Positions 1-7,545 of a DNA stretch of 64,000 nucleotides are shown here, piece after piece. Source of the stretch: Rhizobium sophorae (GTDB taxonomy: Bacteria; Pseudomonadota; Alphaproteobacteria; Rhizobiales; Rhizobiaceae). How positions within the stretch are numbered: position 1 is the first letter of the stretch; each line of letters opens with the position of its first letter. Below the pieces are notes generated by a model. That model saw only the letters and a program-made list of their open reading frames with translations, was not told where the DNA came from and searched no databases. The stretch is from the NCBI RefSeq assembly GCF_013087515.1, contig NZ_JABFCN010000070.1, positions 62,001 to 126,000 on the forward strand. Direction: 5' to 3'. The position numbers were made by a program, and so were the translations under genes.

Positions 1-24
1 ACCGGAGCGTCCCGGTAGCACCGG

Positions 25-50
25 AACGCCTGCTTTGGCGATTTGGTTCC
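25..50 (-). promoter_or_regulatory. EcfG-type promoter reading off the left edge
   Basis: On the minus strand GGAAC (50-46) is followed by a 17-base spacer and CGTT (28-25), which matches the alphaproteobacterial general-stress promoter GGAAC-N16/17-CGTT. It lies just past the phyR stop and points left, so it should drive a gene starting beyond position 1. In many alphaproteobacteria a PhyK-type histidine kinase or another stress gene sits here. That identity is inference; the motif is seen directly. Confidence 0.6.
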
Positions 51-70
51 GAAGGCCGGAAAATTGCGTC

Positions 71-865
71 TCAGGCGGCCACTCTGGTCGATTCGTTGAA
101 GAAAAGAGCTTGGCTGATCAGGGCCTTAACCATGTCGGGATTGAAGGGCTTGGTGACAAGGAAGGTCGGTTCCGGGCGCTCGCCGGTCAGCAGCCGTTCC
201 GGGAAGGCGGTGATGAAAATCACCGGCACGCTCGACGTCTTGAGGATGTCGTTGACTGCGTCGATACCGGAGCTGCCATCGGCAAGCTGGATGTCGGCCA
301 GCACCATGCTCGGCTTGGTCTTGTTGTAAAGTGCCACGGCCTCGGTATGCGTGCGGGCAATACCGGTGACGCGATGACCGAGGCTCTCGACCATCTGCTC
401 GATATCCATGGCGATCAGCGGTTCGTCCTCGATGATCATGATATCGGTGGCGACCTGACGGGAAATCTCCTGCGACGCTACGTCGAGCAGGTGCATGACA
501 TCCTGTTCTTCGGTTTCCAGGATCTCGGCGATTTCGGCGACGCGGAAATTCTCCACGGAGGCGAGCAGGAAGGCCTGACGGGCACGCGGCGAAACTTTGG
601 AAAGATTCAGCGTGGCGCGTTGCTCCCAGGCATAGGGCGAGGTTGGCTCCGGAATCTGGACTGCGGTGGAACCAAACAGCTGCGTGAACAGTTTGTAGAG
701 TGCAACCCGGTCGTTCGCTGTATCCGGGAAAATCGACAGATCGGCTATGATAGCTTCGAGAACGGCGGCGACATAAGCGTCGCCTGAAGTCTGAGTGCCG
801 GTAAGGGCGCGGGAATAGCGGCGCAGATAAGGAAGGTGCGGCGCAATCCGAGTAGAAAGTGTCAT
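71..865 (-). CDS. phyR: PhyR, anti-anti-sigma response regulator of the general stress response
   Basis: 264 aa. The N-terminal part (about residues 1-140) is a degenerate ECF-sigma-like domain, and a receiver domain follows (about 141-255). Seen: the acidic pair E146-D147, phospho-acceptor D191 in VLADIQ, T219 in ITAF, and conserved K239 in TKPF with the FATGUY-type spacing of PhyR receivers. In this family phosphorylation frees the sigma-like domain to bind NepR and so release EcfG. The gene is divergent from nepR-ecfG, and a perfect EcfG promoter lies 47-71 bases upstream of its ATG, which implies positive autoregulation. In Sinorhizobium the counterpart is rsiB1. Confidence 0.95.
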   Translation of the reverse strand: MTLSTRIAPHLPYLRRYSRALTGTQTSGDAYVAAVLEAIIADLSIFPDTANDRVALYKLFTQLFGSTAVQIPEPTSPYAWEQRATLNLSKVSPRARQAFLLASVENFRVAEIAEILETEEQDVMHLLDVASQEISRQVATDIMIIEDEPLIAMDIEQMVESLGHRVTGIARTHTEAVALYNKTKPSMVLADIQLADGSSGIDAVNDILKTSSVPVIFITAFPERLLTGERPEPTFLVTKPFNPDMVKALISQALFFNESTRVAA

Positions 866-911
866 TAATGGGCTCCTGCATACAGGCCGGCATTGGCTTC
901 AATGAGCGGTT

Positions 912-936
912 AACGCCGCCTTGATAAAAAAGTTCC
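912..936 (-). promoter_or_regulatory. EcfG-type promoter of phyR
   Basis: Minus strand GGAAC (936-932), 16-base spacer, CGTT (915-912). This is an exact match to the general-stress promoter. A transcript would start near 905 and have a leader of about 40 bases before the phyR ATG at 865. Confidence 0.8.
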
Positions 937-945
937 GGAACCGCA

Positions 946-1067
946 GGAACTTTTTTCGCTGCGCCGCATTATTCCAGCCGACGAAGAAAGGGCGTAGCGT
1001 TTTGACCCATGCAACGGCAAATGCCAGCGACATCGAGAATGGAACGTTTGATGTCAATGGTCGTGTT
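946..1067 (+). promoter_or_regulatory. Candidate EcfG-type promoters for nepR-ecfG
   Basis: Two imperfect plus-strand candidates are seen. One is GGAAC at 946-950 with TT 18 bases later (969-970) but CATT instead of CGTT. The other is GGAAC at 1041-1045 followed after 16 bases by CGTG. The operon is autoregulated in related species, so one of these is probably used. Neither is a perfect match, and two palindromic repeats lie between them and nepR. Confidence 0.35.
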
Positions 1068-1086
1068 TGATCCCATCCACGCCCCC

Positions 1087-1138
1087 TAGAACAGGATGAT
1101 TTTAGGCCGGGTCGGCCTAAAATCTGAATCCTGTTCTA
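1087..1138. repeat. Long imperfect palindrome
   Basis: The left arm starts TAGAACAGGATGATTTTAGG and the right arm is nearly its reverse complement ending CCTGTTCTA, with a short GGGTC centre. It is a typical rhizobial intergenic palindrome able to form a long hairpin. It lies directly next to a second palindrome (1151-1200). Confidence 0.7.
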
Positions 1139-1150
1139 AATTAGAAGGTT

Positions 1151-1200
1151 AGAGCATGATGTCGTCCGAAAACCGCTCCCACTTTTCGGCATCATGCTCT
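1151..1200. repeat. Rhizobial palindromic repeat (AGAGCATGATG type)
   Basis: It begins AGAGCATGATGTCGTCCGAA and ends CGGCATCATGCTCT, so the ends are inverted copies. A second, diverged copy is at 33937-33982. From memory this sequence family is very common between genes in Rhizobium. It ends 30 bases before the nepR ATG and so would be transcribed in the nepR leader. Confidence 0.75.
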
Positions 1201-1229
1201 GGACAGACAACCGGCGAGAAGACGAATTG

Positions 1230-1436
1230 ATGACTACACGCAAGAAAGAAGCAGCCGATCAGCGAAAGCTGGAGCTGCGGGCAAGCGACATCCTGGACCC
1301 GAACAACCAGATCGGCGTCAGGCTGCGGTCGCTGTATTCGGCCGCACAGGATGAGGCGATTCCCGATCGTTTTCTCGACCTTCTCGAAAAGCTCGACCAT
1401 GCTGAAATGATGGCTTCTGCCAAGATGGCCGAATAG
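1230..1436 (+). CDS. nepR: NepR, anti-sigma factor of EcfG
   Basis: 68 aa from the ATG at 1230. An in-frame ATG at 1194 lies inside the palindromic repeat and is less likely. The core IGVRLRSLYSAAQDEAIPDR followed by FLDLLEKLD is the NepR signature of two helices that clamp the sigma factor. It sits nine bases upstream of ecfG in the same operon and opposite phyR, as in other alphaproteobacteria (rsiA1 in Sinorhizobium). Its role is to hold EcfG inactive until phosphorylated PhyR removes it. Confidence 0.9.
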   Translation: MTTRKKEAADQRKLELRASDILDPNNQIGVRLRSLYSAAQDEAIPDRFLDLLEKLDHAEMMASAKMAE

Positions 1437-1445
1437 GATCGCTGC

Positions 1446-2003
1446 ATGGAAGACAAATCGCAACCCAGCTTCAAGCGGGAACTGCTGGCGGCACTCCCAA
1501 GCCTTCGCGCTTTCGCGATCTCGCTCATCGGGCGGCACGACCGTGCCGACGATCTCGTCCAGGACACCATCATGAAAGCCTGGGCCAAACAGGATCATTT
1601 CGAGATGGGCACCAATATGAAGGCCTGGCTCTTTACGATCCTGCGCAACGAACTCTACAGCCAGATGCGCAAGAGCGGCCGCGAAGTGCAGGACAGCGAC
1701 GGGCTGTTCACTGAATCGATGGCAATGCACCCTTCGCAATATGGCGCGCTCGATCTGCAGGACTTCAAGAAGGCGCTCGACCAGCTGCCGCCGGATCAAC
1801 GCGAGGCGATCATCCTCGTCGGCGCCTCGGGTTTCTCCTACGAGGAGGCGGCCGAAATCTGCGGCTGCGCCGTGGGCACCATCAAGAGCCGCGTCAACCG
1901 GGCCCGTCAGCGGCTGCAGGAGTTGCTGCAGATATCAGGCGAGGCCGATTTCGGCCCCGACGCCACCTCGGCGCCGCTGACATCGAAGGCTTTCGCGTTC
2001 TGA
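1446..2003 (+). CDS. ecfG: ECF sigma factor EcfG (general stress response)
   Basis: 185 aa. Sigma region 2 is visible at about residues 32-70 (RADDLVQDTIMKAWAK, then MKAWLFTILRN). Region 4 is at about 115-160 (LPPDQREAIILVG, then AAEICGCAVGTIKSRVNRAR, the helix-turn-helix that reads the -35 GGAAC element). Length and context fit EcfG (RpoE2 in Sinorhizobium, RpoE4 in R. etli). It is co-transcribed with nepR and ends at a strong terminator. Confidence 0.93.
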   Translation: MEDKSQPSFKRELLAALPSLRAFAISLIGRHDRADDLVQDTIMKAWAKQDHFEMGTNMKAWLFTILRNELYSQMRKSGREVQDSDGLFTESMAMHPSQYGALDLQDFKKALDQLPPDQREAIILVGASGFSYEEAAEICGCAVGTIKSRVNRARQRLQELLQISGEADFGPDATSAPLTSKAFAF

Positions 2004-2026
2004 CAAGAGTTATATTCGGGAGGAAA

Positions 2027-2057
2027 GCCGGCCGCCCCTCGGGGCGCCGGTTTTTTT
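2027..2057 (+). terminator. Rho-independent terminator of nepR-ecfG
   Basis: A GC-rich stem (GCCGGCCGCCCC / GGGGCGCCGG with one bulge, TC loop) is followed by seven T, starting about 24 bases after the ecfG stop. Confidence 0.85.
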
Positions 2058-2117
2058 CGTTGAAGGGTAGGGAGAAGGACGGGCTCCACGGGATGGGACG
2101 GCCATTCGAGGCACTAC

Positions 2118-2263
2118 CTCTCATCCTCATTCGTGCTTGTCCCAGGAATTCAGTGCGCCCAAGTCCTTGGGCGCGAAAGACTCTTTCCACTTGGTATTGG
2201 TTCATTCACGGCGCGGACACGCCGTGGCTGGATTCCTGTGACAAGCATTCAAATGAGGGAGGG
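2118..2263. repeat. Palindromic mosaic intergenic element, about 146 bp
   Basis: The ends are inverted copies: left CTCATCCTCATTCGTGCTTG then TCCCAGGAATTCAG; right CTGGATTCCTGTGACAAGCA then TTCAAATGAGGGA. Inside are two smaller palindromes, GCGCCCAAG-TC-CTTGGGCGC and CACGGCG-CGGA-CACGCCGTG. It carries no credible gene and looks like a RIME-type mobile intergenic repeat. It fills most of the 2058-2348 gap. Confidence 0.65.
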
Positions 2264-2348
2264 GTCGGCGTCCTACCCCAATCCTGTGGTATGCAAACCC
2301 GCTCTTCTGCTCGTCGTTCTCAGAACGATCAGGAGAGCCAATGCCTCT

Positions 2349-2750
2349 TCAATCCTCGCGCTTTGACCCTACCAGATTGGCCGCGACGATTGCTGCCAGA
2401 ACACCGGCAGTCAGGAGCGGCTGGGCGCGGATAAGACCGAGCCCGACCGTTGCCATCGATTCCAGCGCCGCACGGCGTTCACGGGCGCGGCGTGCTTCCC
2501 GGGTATTGATGATCGACATCGCCACCAAGGCGATGATGGCGATCAGCAGCGAGCCGGCAGCCAGGAAGAGGGCAGCGCCGACCGGACCGTACATGCCGGC
2601 AAGCCATATGGCGCCGGCGGTGACAGCCAATGCGTAGGCGGTGAGGAGGAAGAGGAAGGCAAGCGCAATGAAGATGCTATTGCGCTTGGCGCGCGCAACG
2701 GTCCGATGCACGCTTGCGCCCGTCAGCAGGCTAAGGATCGACAAGAGCAT
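2349..2750 (-). CDS. Phage-holin-superfamily (DUF1469-like) membrane protein
   Basis: 133 aa with two hydrophobic hairpins: residues about 25-75 contain two membrane segments separated by a short loop, and another segment is at about 110-127. A basic, Glu/Arg-rich stretch (NTREARRARERRAALES) lies between them. The gene starts 9 bases after the DUF883 gene, so the two are co-transcribed from the EcfG promoter at 3215-3239. Such pairs are widespread in proteobacteria and are thought to act at the envelope under stress. The molecular function is unknown. Confidence 0.7.
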   Translation of the reverse strand: MLLSILSLLTGASVHRTVARAKRNSIFIALAFLFLLTAYALAVTAGAIWLAGMYGPVGAALFLAAGSLLIAIIALVAMSIINTREARRARERRAALESMATVGLGLIRAQPLLTAGVLAAIVAANLVGSKRED

Positions 2751-2759
2751 CGCGCTTCC

Positions 2760-3104
2760 TCAGCGCCGGGCGAGGAAGGCGATGGCAAGGCCGAAAACGG
2801 CAGCGGCGCCGATCGTTGCCAGCGGATGCTTGCGCACGGTCTCACGCATTTCGGTCGCGCCGCGCTCATAGCCGTGCTGCAATTCGCGTAGCAGATCCTC
2901 GCTACGGCCGAGCAGTTCCTCATAGCCGGCACCGGCCTGGCTGCGGATTTTTTCGCCCTGGTGGCGCGAACTCTTGCCGACGAGGCGTGTCAGTTCCGCG
3001 AGTTCGTCGCGAAGCGCCTCGACCTGCTCCTCGATGCCGGATTCCAAATTGTGGAAGGGCCCGTTGCGGCGGCTGCGGCCGGACTGGAAAATAGAATAGC
3101 TCAT
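2760..3104 (-). CDS. DUF883 family protein (ElaB/YqjD-like, ribosome/membrane associated)
   Basis: 114 aa from the ATG at 3104, which has GGAGACAGCC just upstream; an earlier in-frame start at 3134 is less supported. Seen: a long amphipathic helical region (about 25-85) and a C-terminal membrane helix (TIGAAAVFGLAIAFLARR) ending in RR, typical of C-tail-anchored ElaB/YqjD proteins that in E. coli associate with ribosomes in stationary phase. A perfect EcfG promoter lies upstream. Confidence 0.8.
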   Translation of the reverse strand: MSYSIFQSGRSRRNGPFHNLESGIEEQVEALRDELAELTRLVGKSSRHQGEKIRSQAGAGYEELLGRSEDLLRELQHGYERGATEMRETVRKHPLATIGAAAVFGLAIAFLARR

Positions 3105-3214
3105 GGCTGTCTCCGTTGGCTGGGGCGCGCACAAGCCCGCCTATTTCGTACGAGGGTCACCACCGTCCGTTGCATGAATGATATCGCCCGGCATTGACCC
3201 AGATCACTGCCGAC

Positions 3215-3239
3215 AACGTGCCGCACGATCAAAAGTTCC
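3215..3239 (-). promoter_or_regulatory. EcfG-type promoter of the DUF883-holin operon
   Basis: Minus strand GGAAC (3239-3235), 16-base spacer, CGTT (3218-3215). The predicted start is near 3208, giving a leader of about 100 bases before the ATG at 3104. It is an exact consensus match. Confidence 0.75.
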
Positions 3240-3253
3240 CGCCCGCGCGGTGC

Positions 3254-4072
3254 TCAGGGGCGGGAAACGGCGCTGTGGGCGAGCACGAAGGGCGTGTCGT
3301 CGGCCGGTACCTGGTTGATCCGTAGCGCGCAGCCGAACACCGAGAGCATTGTTTCGTTCGTCAGCACTTCACCGATGCTGCCGGCGGCGGCGAGGCGGCC
3401 GGATTTCATCAGCACGATGCGGTCGGCAAAGAGTGCGGTCAGGTTGAGATCGTGCATGACGGCGATGACGCCGCCGCCGCGTTCGCAGAAATTGCGGGCG
3501 AGCGTCATGATGGTCAGCTGGTGGCTGATGTCGAGGCTCGATACCGGCTCGTCGAGCAGCAGCCAGCAGGGCTTGCCGTCGACGACGGGCTCGGCGATCT
3601 GGCAGAGCACGCGGGCAAGCTGCACGCGCTGCTGCTCGCCGCCGGAGAGCTCCTGATAGAAACGGCCTTCGAAGCCGGTCAAGTCGACGGAAGCAAGCGC
3701 CGCCGCCGCTATCTGCTCGGCCTTGTCCGGATGCAGGTTGAGACCTGACGTCAGGCCCATGCGGACGATCTCGCGCACGGTAAAGGGAAAGGAGATCGCG
3801 CTTGCCTGCGGCAGCACGCCACGAATGGCGGCAAGCTGCCAGGGTTTCAGCCCCTTCACCTCATCGCCGCTGATGCGCACCGAGCCGCCATAGGCAAGTT
3901 CGCCGGAGATGGCTTTCATCGTCGTCGTCTTGCCGGAACCGTTCGGCCCGGCAATCGCCGTCAGCTCGCCGGCCTTTGCCGTAAGAGTGACGTCGCTGAT
4001 GATGGCCTTGCCGGAAAGGCGCACGGAGACGCTTGAAACTTCGATCATCGCAATGTCACTCACGGGGGTCAC
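3254..4072 (-). CDS. hmuV: HmuV, heme ABC transporter ATPase
   Basis: 272 aa. Walker A GPNGSGKTT (42-50), signature LSGGEQQR (142-149), Walker B WLLLDEP (170-176) and the H-loop in AVMHDLN are all intact. The protein powers inner-membrane heme import with HmuU and takes its place as the last gene of hmuPSTUV. The hmuU stop directly abuts its start. An internal start at M9 is possible. Confidence 0.93.
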   Translation of the reverse strand: MTPVSDIAMIEVSSVSVRLSGKAIISDVTLTAKAGELTAIAGPNGSGKTTTMKAISGELAYGGSVRISGDEVKGLKPWQLAAIRGVLPQASAISFPFTVREIVRMGLTSGLNLHPDKAEQIAAAALASVDLTGFEGRFYQELSGGEQQRVQLARVLCQIAEPVVDGKPCWLLLDEPVSSLDISHQLTIMTLARNFCERGGGVIAVMHDLNLTALFADRIVLMKSGRLAAAGSIGEVLTNETMLSVFGCALRINQVPADDTPFVLAHSAVSRP

Positions 4073-5185
4073 TCACAGGGCAAGGCGCGAACGCTGCCGC
4101 AGCAGGATCCATAGGAAGAACGGGCCGCCGACCGCAGCGGTGATGATGCCGATCGGCAGCTCGGCCGGGGCGACCAAGGTGCGCGCCAGGACATCCGCGA
4201 AGATCAGCAGAGAGCCGCCGAGAAGAGCTGCGGCCGGCAGCAGGAAGCGATGGTCGGGGCCGATCGCCATGCGCAGGATATGCGGCACGACGATCCCGAT
4301 GAAACCGATGCCGCCGCTGACGGCGACGGAAGCGCCGGTCGCCGCAGCGACACCGACGATCGCGACATTCTTCAGCCGCTGGACCGGAACGCCCATGTGA
4401 AAGGCGGCCGCCTCGCCGAGCGTGATGGCATTGAGGCCGCGAGCCATGAAGGGCAGGGTGGTGAAGGACAAGAGGATGATCGGGCTGGCGGCGGCGATCT
4501 TCGTCCATGTGGCGCCGGCAAGCGAGCCCATGCTCCAGAAGGTCAGGTCGCGCAACTGCTGGTCGTTGGCCATGTAGATCAGCAATCCCGTGATGGCGAG
4601 GGCGAGTGCGCCGAGCGCGATGCCGGCAAGCAACATCGTCGCCACCGAGGTCTGTCCGTGACGGGTGGCGATCCTGTAGAGCAGCAGCGTCGTGACGAGG
4701 CCGCCGCCGAAGGCCGCCGCCGGCAGAGCGTAGATACCGAGAAGCGCCTCGAGCGGAGCTGCGAGGCCTCCGCCGAGCACGATCATCACGACCGCGCCGA
4801 GGCTTGCGCCGGAGGAGACGCCGACGAGGCCGGGATCGGCCAGCGGATTGCGGAAGAGGCCCTGCATCACCGTGCCGGAAACGGCCAGCGAGGCGCCGAT
4901 CAGGAAACCGAGGATCGCCCTGGGCAGGCGGATATCAAAGATGATGATCCGGTCACGTGTGCTGAGCGCCGCCTCGGAACCGGCCATGTTGCTGATGACG
5001 TCGAGGATCGAGGCATCCGAGGCGCCGGTCGTTACCGAAAACAGCATCGAAAAGACCGAGCCGACGACGAGCAGCGCGATCGCCAGCAAGGCGAGCCGCG
5101 TCCTGTCGCCCGCCTGCCTGATTTCGCGGATGTCCGCCATCGGGAATCGTCGCCTTTGTTCCATCATGGCTTGCGGCAGGGCCAT
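4073..5185 (-). CDS. hmuU: HmuU, heme ABC transporter permease (FecCD family)
   Basis: 370 aa. Multiple hydrophobic segments and FecCD-family motifs are seen: PRAILGFLIGASLAVSGTVM, NPLADPGLVGVSSGASLGA and GIGFIGIVVPHILRMAIGPDH. The protein forms the inner-membrane channel that takes heme from HmuT. The start is two bases after the hmuT stop, implying translational coupling; an internal ATG at 5140 is an alternative start. Confidence 0.93.
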   Translation of the reverse strand: MALPQAMMEQRRRFPMADIREIRQAGDRTRLALLAIALLVVGSVFSMLFSVTTGASDASILDVISNMAGSEAALSTRDRIIIFDIRLPRAILGFLIGASLAVSGTVMQGLFRNPLADPGLVGVSSGASLGAVVMIVLGGGLAAPLEALLGIYALPAAAFGGGLVTTLLLYRIATRHGQTSVATMLLAGIALGALALAITGLLIYMANDQQLRDLTFWSMGSLAGATWTKIAAASPIILLSFTTLPFMARGLNAITLGEAAAFHMGVPVQRLKNVAIVGVAAATGASVAVSGGIGFIGIVVPHILRMAIGPDHRFLLPAAALLGGSLLIFADVLARTLVAPAELPIGIITAAVGGPFFLWILLRQRSRLAL

Positions 5186-5187
5186 GA

Positions 5188-6117
5188 TCAGCCCGCGTAG
5201 ATCGCCGTGTTGAGCTCACGCGCGGCGGCTGCGGTGCGCGGTCCGAAGCCGAGCAGGTAGACGCCATCCATTCGGATGATCGCTTTTTTCTCGCCTGCCG
5301 GCGTCAGCGCGATCGCCGGCTGAGCCAGCAGGTCCTCGTTCTTGGTACCGGCGCTGTCGCCGCGATTCATCATCAGGATGATGTCGGGTTTGGCTTCGAT
5401 GATCGCCTCGTCCGTCAACGGCTTGTAGCCCGGGAATGCACCGACGGCGTTGATGGCGCCGGCGAGCTTGACGATGCCATCGGCGGCCGTGCCGGTGCCC
5501 GATGCCATGATCCGTCCGTTCTGGGCACTGAGGATGAAGAGAACACGCTTGCGCTCGGCCTCCGGGCGCTTTTCGGCATCGGCGATCACCGCGTCGAGAT
5601 CGGCCGCGACCTTTTCCTCAAGCGCCTTCGCCTTGTCCGGCACGCCCAGCAACGTGCCGACGCGGTCGATCTTGGCGATGATGCCGTCGCGGGTAAAGGC
5701 GCTCGGCACGGTCTCGAAGGGCACGCTGGCGTTCTTCAGCACAGCCAGCGCTTCCTGCGGGCCTGAACCTTCGACGGCGATGATCGCCGTCGGGTTCATG
5801 GCGAGGATGCCTTCCGGTGAGAGCGCGCGCATGTAACCCACGTTCGGCAGCTTCAGCGCCGCCTCCGGATAGATGCTCGTCGTGTCGCGGGCTATCAGCC
5901 GGCTTTCCTCGCCGAGCGCATAGACGATCTCGGTGATATCGCCGCCGACCGAAACCAGGCGCGACGTGTCGAGCTTCTTTTCCTCGGCGTGGGCGGCGCG
6001 GATGAAGGCGAAGCCTTCGACTGCCGGCGCCGTCGGGATCAGCGGCAGCGCCATGACCGCCGCCGTCAGGGCCAGTTCCCAGGGGCGGATCCGGCGCAGA
6101 TTGTTACGCATCGTCAT
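5188..6117 (-). CDS. hmuT: HmuT, periplasmic heme-binding protein
   Basis: 309 aa from the ATG at 6117. The open frame extends further upstream, but that stretch overlaps hmuS and has no family similarity. A signal peptide (RRIRPWELALTAAVMALPLI, cleavage probably after AHA) is followed by a periplasmic-binding fold with SVGGDITEIVYALG, NVGYMRALSPEGILAMNPT and ASGTGTAADGIVKLAGAINA. It captures heme in the periplasm for HmuUV. Confidence 0.92.
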   Translation of the reverse strand: MTMRNNLRRIRPWELALTAAVMALPLIPTAPAVEGFAFIRAAHAEEKKLDTSRLVSVGGDITEIVYALGEESRLIARDTTSIYPEAALKLPNVGYMRALSPEGILAMNPTAIIAVEGSGPQEALAVLKNASVPFETVPSAFTRDGIIAKIDRVGTLLGVPDKAKALEEKVAADLDAVIADAEKRPEAERKRVLFILSAQNGRIMASGTGTAADGIVKLAGAINAVGAFPGYKPLTDEAIIEAKPDIILMMNRGDSAGTKNEDLLAQPAIALTPAGEKKAIIRMDGVYLLGFGPRTAAAARELNTAIYAG

Positions 6118-6128
6118 CGTTGCGATCC

Positions 6129-7178
6129 TTATGCGGCCACACTTGCTGCCCGCGGCAGGTTTTCCACGATCTCGCGCCACTCGGCGCGTTCGTCGGAACC
6201 TTCCTTCCGCTTGCCGAAGAACTGGATGATCATCTCGCCGTCGGCATTGTAAGCCTCCAGCGAGGTGACGTGGCCGTCCGTGGTCGGCTTGCGTACGGCC
6301 CAGGTCTCGGCGATGTGATCCTGGCGCAGATGCAGGTGAAAGGTCGGGTCCATGATATTGATCCACGGACCCATCGGCTGCACGTTGAAGATCGGGCCGG
6401 AATGGATCTGGACGATGCCGTTATTGGCGACGAAGCACATGATCGGCAGGCCGGATTTCACCGAGGCATGCATCATGTCTGCCGTCGCGCTGTTGTCGAG
6501 CTTCCAGGCATAGTCGTCGCCGACGGTGCGCACGGCCGCCTGGCGGCCGATCTTCAGGCGCTTCAGCATGCCGAAGAAGTCGTGCGTATCGGTGAGCTTG
6601 CTCCAGTTGTCGCGCAGCTCGTCGCGGCTGACGTCGGCGGTTTCATCGACGGCACTTAGGGTCTCGGCCTCGATGAATTCCTGCGACTGGTCTTCCAGCT
6701 TCAACTCGGCGACGATCGCGTGATAGGCCTCGACATTCGAGCTCGGGCGCAGGTGCACCTTATGCACGGCGTTGCCCGCCTTGTCGAAATATTGCAGGCT
6801 GAGGCGCTCCTGATCGCCATCCTTCTTGGATACGGCGAAACCATGCTCCCAGCGGCTCGGGAAGATGCGCAGGTCGATATTCTCGCCGAGAACGATCGCG
6901 GCCTGCGCACCGCTCTTGATGTTTTCGAAGACACCGATCTTCTCGTGAACGGCACTTTCGTTGCGCGACAGCGCCATCACTTCGCCGAGGCCGGCCACGC
7001 GCTCGAGAAGCTTCAGCGCGCTGCCATCGATGCGCGTCACGCTGATGCCGGTTTCGGCGGCGATGAGGGCTGCTTCGGAAATCTTCAGCTGGGCGGCGAT
7101 GTCACGCTCGCGCATCTTCGGATTCTCGGCGCGAAACGCACGGATTTCGGCTGGCGCCGGTCTTGTCTGTTCGGTCAT
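6129..7178 (-). CDS. hmuS: HmuS, cytoplasmic heme-handling/degrading protein
   Basis: 349 aa, the usual size for HemS/HmuS/ChuX-type proteins with two similar halves. Motifs include NGIVQIHSGPIFNVQPMGPW and the HLHLRQDHIAETWAVRKPT region of the second half. It accepts imported heme and either stores, transfers or degrades it. The gene lies second in hmuPSTUV with hmuP 8 bases upstream. Confidence 0.92.
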   Translation of the reverse strand: MTEQTRPAPAEIRAFRAENPKMRERDIAAQLKISEAALIAAETGISVTRIDGSALKLLERVAGLGEVMALSRNESAVHEKIGVFENIKSGAQAAIVLGENIDLRIFPSRWEHGFAVSKKDGDQERLSLQYFDKAGNAVHKVHLRPSSNVEAYHAIVAELKLEDQSQEFIEAETLSAVDETADVSRDELRDNWSKLTDTHDFFGMLKRLKIGRQAAVRTVGDDYAWKLDNSATADMMHASVKSGLPIMCFVANNGIVQIHSGPIFNVQPMGPWINIMDPTFHLHLRQDHIAETWAVRKPTTDGHVTSLEAYNADGEMIIQFFGKRKEGSDERAEWREIVENLPRAASVAA

Positions 7179-7186
7179 GTCCTACC

Positions 7187-7369
7187 CTACTTATTGAGAA
7201 TGAGCTTGCCCTGACGGGTGATCTTCAGGCGATAGACCAAGCCGTCGTGTCTAATCATGATCTCGTTCGTGCCGCGGAAAAGATCCGCGCTTTCGACGAT
7301 CCGGTGCTGCGCCGCAGGCTCGCTCTGCAGCGGCACGTGTTTAAAGTTATCTGGCTTTTCAACCATCAT
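7187..7369 (-). CDS. hmuP: HmuP/HemP small heme-uptake protein
   Basis: 60 aa from the ATG at 7369. A TTG start at 7423 would give 78 aa but would abut the IRO box. The C-terminal core (FRGTNEIMIRHDGLVYRLKI, then TRQGKLILNK) is the HemP/HmuP signature. In Bradyrhizobium HmuP is a co-activator of the heme-receptor gene. It is the first gene of hmuPSTUV. Confidence 0.88.
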   Translation of the reverse strand: MMVEKPDNFKHVPLQSEPAAQHRIVESADLFRGTNEIMIRHDGLVYRLKITRQGKLILNK

Positions 7370-7429
7370 TTCGGTTGGCAATTCCGTGAGGCCGGTGATC
7401 AGGGTCCCCGGTCGTGATGACAATTATCT

Positions 7430-7444
7430 TGACTTTCTTACTCA
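7430..7444. promoter_or_regulatory. IRO box (RirA-type iron-responsive operator)
   Basis: TGACTTTCTTACTCA fits TGA-N9-TCA exactly, the IRO motif bound by the rhizobial iron regulator RirA. It lies between the divergent hmuP and orf-tonB genes, so it could control either or both. The surroundings are AT-rich, as expected for promoters. Confidence 0.6.
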
Positions 7445-7545
7445 TAGTTTTTTAAAGACGCAATAGGAGACTATTGTAGTCAAGTTTTTGAGATTGCTGA
7501 TATGAGGCCGCCTGGCAGCGGTTCGCGACAATGGCGGAGAAGATG

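Noticed and set aside
13..24. Inverted CCGG-rich motif at the left edge as a terminator of phyR
   Set aside because: The stem is short and there is no T-run in the correct orientation.
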